63,115 nt of DNA, taken from assembly GCA_017478245.1 (NCBI GenBank), contig JAFVDW010000047.1:1-63115 (forward strand). The letters are read 5' to 3'. Source of the DNA: Lachnospiraceae bacterium (GTDB lineage Bacteria > Bacillota > Clostridia > Lachnospirales > Lachnospiraceae). The position numbers and the translations under genes were made by a program. The notes under the pieces were generated by a model. The model was not told the DNA's origin and ran no database searches. It worked only from the letters and a program-made list of their open reading frames with translations. Of this stretch, positions 60,668 to 63,115 are shown piece after piece; position 1 is the first letter of the stretch, and every line of letters starts with the position of its first letter.

Positions 60668-63115
60668 TCATTTTTCAAACGCATCACAGAAGTTCTTGAG
60701 CATTGCCGCGCACTCAGCTCTGGTTGCTTTACCAACAGGGTCTACCCTGTCTCCCTTGCCCTTCATGACACCGTTAGCAACTGCCCATTGCAGATTTTCC
60801 ACCGCCCATGCACTGATTTTGTCCGTGTCTGTATATCCTCCTAAGTCTGCGCGGGCACTGACATTATAGCTCTTGTATGCCGCATATTTCATGAACATCG
60901 TTGCCATTTCCTCTCGGGTAATCCTGCCATTCACATCATAGCGCTCTCCCTTGCCCGCCACGATTCCATTCTGGTATGCCCAGATAATCGCACTGGTATA
61001 CCATTGCCCTTCCGGCACATCCTTGAAGCGGTTCTCATAGACCACCGCAGGCGTATTCTCTTTGTTATACAATACCTGTGCAAACTCCGCACGCGTCAGT
61101 TTGCCTTCCGGGTCAAATCTGATTTTTCCATCTGCATCTGTATCTTTTCCTTTCATCAGCTTGTTCTCAAAGGCAAATCTGGCTGCCGCGTACTGCCAGC
61201 TCTCTTCCTTTACGTCATAGAACGGATTCTGCACAGGCTCCGGTTCAGGCTCCGGCGTATCTGCTTCCGCAACCGTCACCTTACAGGTCACGGCAACACC
61301 GTTTGCACTCTCTGCCGTAATCTGCGCCTCGCCCACTCCTTTGGCGAAGAGATTGCCTCCAATCACCTCCACCACAGATGCGTCGGATGTACGCCAGGTC
61401 ACGCTCTGGTCTGTAGCGTTCTCCGGCAGTATTTCGGCATGCAGCACTGCCCGTTCCTCCACGGTCAGGGTCAAGTCCGTCTCATTCAGGCTGATACTGC
61501 TGACTGCCACCTCTGCGCCCTTCACGGTGACTGTGCAGACCGCGAAGCTTCCGTCCGCCGCCGTGGCAGTGATCCTTGCCAGTCCCTCCCCCAGTGCAGT
61601 CACCTTTCCGGTACTGTCCACTGTGGCACAGGCGGTATTGTCACTGCTCCAGGTCACACCGGTATCCTCTGCATCCTCAGGCGTCACCGTGGCTGTAAGC
61701 TGCAGCATATCTCCTGTGGTCAGCTCTGCCTCCTTTCGGTCCAGCTCCACCTTTAGCGCCGTCCGCTCCATCGTATCGTTGTATATGGTCAGCTCATTAT
61801 CCACAGGCTCTGCATCCTCGCCATTTATGGGATACAGCGTCAGTCTCAGATCCGCACCCTCTGCCCCTGCAAGCAGGGTGTCCAGCTTGCAGAAGTAGCT
61901 CTGTCCGCTTCTCGCCCCAAAGGCTTCAAAGGTCTGCTCGTACAGAACTTTGCTCTCCTCCTCGTCCGTGGCGATGACAAGCTTCGCTGCCGCATCATGG
62001 TCTGACAGATTCGCCATGCTGACATTTAACATCCTGTCGTTCTCATCATAAGTGATCTCGTGGGACAGCGCCAGATCCACTCCCCCCAGCGTGATATCGT
62101 GCTTTAAGAAACAGATGCCGTCTCCCCACACCGACAGGGTGTAGGTCTTCACTTCTCCCTGATCCTCCGGCACGAAATCAGACAGCACGACCTCCACTGC
62201 CTCTCCATCCGCTGGAAGGGTATCTGCCTGCTTCTCGGTGAGTACCCTGCCTGCTTCCTCCACGCGAATGCTGCATTCCTTCACGGGAATGTCACCATCC
62301 TCCTCCAGCGTCAGTGTGATGGGGAAGCTCTCTCCGGACACATAGTCCTCCTTCTCGTAGGAGAGTGCCGTCACTGCAATCCTTCCCTTGACAGTGGCTT
62401 TTTCGGCGTATACTGCGCTCTCTCCCCTGCTTTCCACAGCTTCCTCGCCACTCTGCTCCTCGTTCGTCTCATGCAGTACATAAGTGATGACTGCCTCTCC
62501 GTTCTCATCGCCTGCTACCGCAAAGGAGTCCAGTTCTTCCTCCGTGTGTAGAATTCTGTTGTGACCGGATGTGCCACTCCACGCTCCATTCTGATATGCC
62601 AGCAGATACAAATCCTGTCCGCCATCTGGCTGCACACTGTATCTTCCCTGCCATACAAGGGCTGCTCCCTCCCCGGTCTCACAGACATCAAAGCTGTCGG
62701 ACACCAGAGGGTCTGCCTCCGCCAGAAGCTTCTGCTCGCTACTGCCATCATAGGAGATGAAGTTGCTGTCGGAATAATAGACTAGACACTGCCTCTCTCC
62801 CAATGTGACAAACTGCGGGTTGGAATCCAGTACATCATTGAAGGTCAGCGCGGTCAGCGCGCCGTCTTTGGCAACCATGATTTCCCTGTCCTCCAGTGTT
62901 CCAAGCTCCCCGTCTATATCTGCCGTGATGGCTGCATAAATCTCATCCTGCAGCACTCCAAACCGCAGGGTGCTGATATGGTAGGTCGTGTCCGCCATCA
63001 GCTCTCTGCCGTTCTCCGACAGATGCTGCAGATAGATGCTGTTGGTGCCTTCCAGTCCATAGATATCATTCTCACTGTTCTCATACCATCCCACATGTAC
63101 ATCCCCATCCGCATA
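60668..63115 (-). CDS. Surface protein with two Big2 domains and three SLH repeats, N-terminus missing
   Basis: The frame is open to the window edge, so 815 residues of the 3' part are seen. The first ~200 visible residues are beta-rich, with 'DEIYAAITADIDGELG'-type strands. A central region has Ig-like domains and two Big2-like domains follow ('MLQLTATVTPEDAED', 'VTWSSDNTACATVDSTGKV' and 'LTVEERAVLHAEILPENATDQ'). A Pro-Glu linker leads to three SLH repeats ('FYDVKEESWQYAAARFAFEN', 'RFKDVPEGQWYTSAIIWAYQ' and 'YTDTDKISAWAVENLQWAVA'), each with a TRAEFA/TREEMA/TRAECA end. It should bind secondary wall polymers by the SLH domains and display the N-terminal part outside the cell. Confidence 0.9.
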   Translation of the reverse strand, partial: YADGDVHVGWYENSENDIYGLEGTNSIYLQHLSENGRELMADTTYHISTLRFGVLQDEIYAAITADIDGELGTLEDREIMVAKDGALTALTFNDVLDSNPQFVTLGERQCLVYYSDSNFISYDGSSEQKLLAEADPLVSDSFDVCETGEGAALVWQGRYSVQPDGGQDLYLLAYQNGAWSGTSGHNRILHTEEELDSFAVAGDENGEAVITYVLHETNEEQSGEEAVESRGESAVYAEKATVKGRIAVTALSYEKEDYVSGESFPITLTLEEDGDIPVKECSIRVEEAGRVLTEKQADTLPADGEAVEVVLSDFVPEDQGEVKTYTLSVWGDGICFLKHDITLGGVDLALSHEITYDENDRMLNVSMANLSDHDAAAKLVIATDEEESKVLYEQTFEAFGARSGQSYFCKLDTLLAGAEGADLRLTLYPINGEDAEPVDNELTIYNDTMERTALKVELDRKEAELTTGDMLQLTATVTPEDAEDTGVTWSSDNTACATVDSTGKVTALGEGLARITATAADGSFAVCTVTVKGAEVAVSSISLNETDLTLTVEERAVLHAEILPENATDQSVTWRTSDASVVEVIGGNLFAKGVGEAQITAESANGVAVTCKVTVAEADTPEPEPEPVQNPFYDVKEESWQYAAARFAFENKLMKGKDTDADGKIRFDPEGKLTRAEFAQVLYNKENTPAVVYENRFKDVPEGQWYTSAIIWAYQNGIVAGKGERYDVNGRITREEMATMFMKYAAYKSYNVSARADLGGYTDTDKISAWAVENLQWAVANGVMKGKGDRVDPVGKATRAECAAMLKNFCDAFEK

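Noticed and set aside
1-63115. CRISPR arrays, tRNA/rRNA genes, insertion sequences, prophage genes
   Set aside because: No regularly spaced repeats, cloverleaf or rRNA stretches, transposase or integrase frames were recognised on reading both strands.

Overview
The window reads as chromosome of an endospore-forming member of the Clostridia, most likely a Lachnospiraceae. The grounds are the spoIIGA/sigE/sigG sporulation genes next to the division cluster, a SCIFF ranthipeptide locus beside secDF, fused SecDF, HemZ, a PASTA kinase operon, a DAP-type MurE and strong AGGAGG ribosome sites. No rRNA, tRNA, CRISPR array, IS element or prophage was seen. Most genes lie on the minus strand.

Layout. 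1-4.4 kb: the end of a SpoVB-like flippase (+), a membrane GGDEF/EAL phosphodiesterase, nrdR and ylmC on minus, and sigG on plus. 4.2-7 kb: a small ORF, vanZ-like, an unknown gene, sigE and spoIIGA (minus). 7.1-19.5 kb: a division and cell wall (dcw) cluster read mraZ-rsmH-ftsL-PBP-spoVD-murD-ftsW-murA-divIB-ftsZ; mraY and murG are not in it. 19.9-31.6 kb: ychF, then the translation/signalling operon priA-def-fmt-yugP-rsmB-rlmN-stp-prkC-rsgA. 31.7-39.4 kb: murE, recJ, secDF and the SCIFF maturase with its 47-residue precursor. 39.5-45.6 kb: lacI-type regulator with malQ, a TIGR04086 membrane protein, a CBS/CorC protein (+), a Na/Pi cotransporter split by an in-frame stop, and a leaderless amidase. 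45.7-50 kb: a heterodimeric ABC exporter and a phosphopantetheinyl transferase. 50-59 kb: hisS, hemZ, a metallo-beta-lactamase fold hydrolase, relA and apt, a group that usually runs together, interrupted here by two plus-strand A+T-rich genes of unknown function (51.6-53.6 kb). 58.9-63.1 kb: a CBS protein, a DUF308 membrane protein, a SEC-C protein and the 3' part of a large Big2/SLH surface protein cut by the window edge.

Regulatory sequence is unusually legible. There is a four-repeat MraZ operator in exact 10-bp phase below the mraZ promoter, an exact sigma-G type promoter before sigG, and a Spo0A-type promoter with a 21-bp spacer before spoIIGA, abutting the ftsZ terminator. A hairpin also pairs with the spoVD ribosome site. 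Together these describe septum formation and peptidoglycan synthesis (dcw cluster, murE, PBPs) joined to the switch into sporulation, with PrkC/Stp and RelA as growth signalling.

The best candidate for something undescribed is the two-gene unit at 51.6-53.6 kb: an XRE-like/ankyrin-like protein and a one-pass membrane protein, preceded by inverted repeats and inserted between hemZ and hisS. I cannot assign it a function from sequence alone. All family assignments come from recognised motifs; no search was run.
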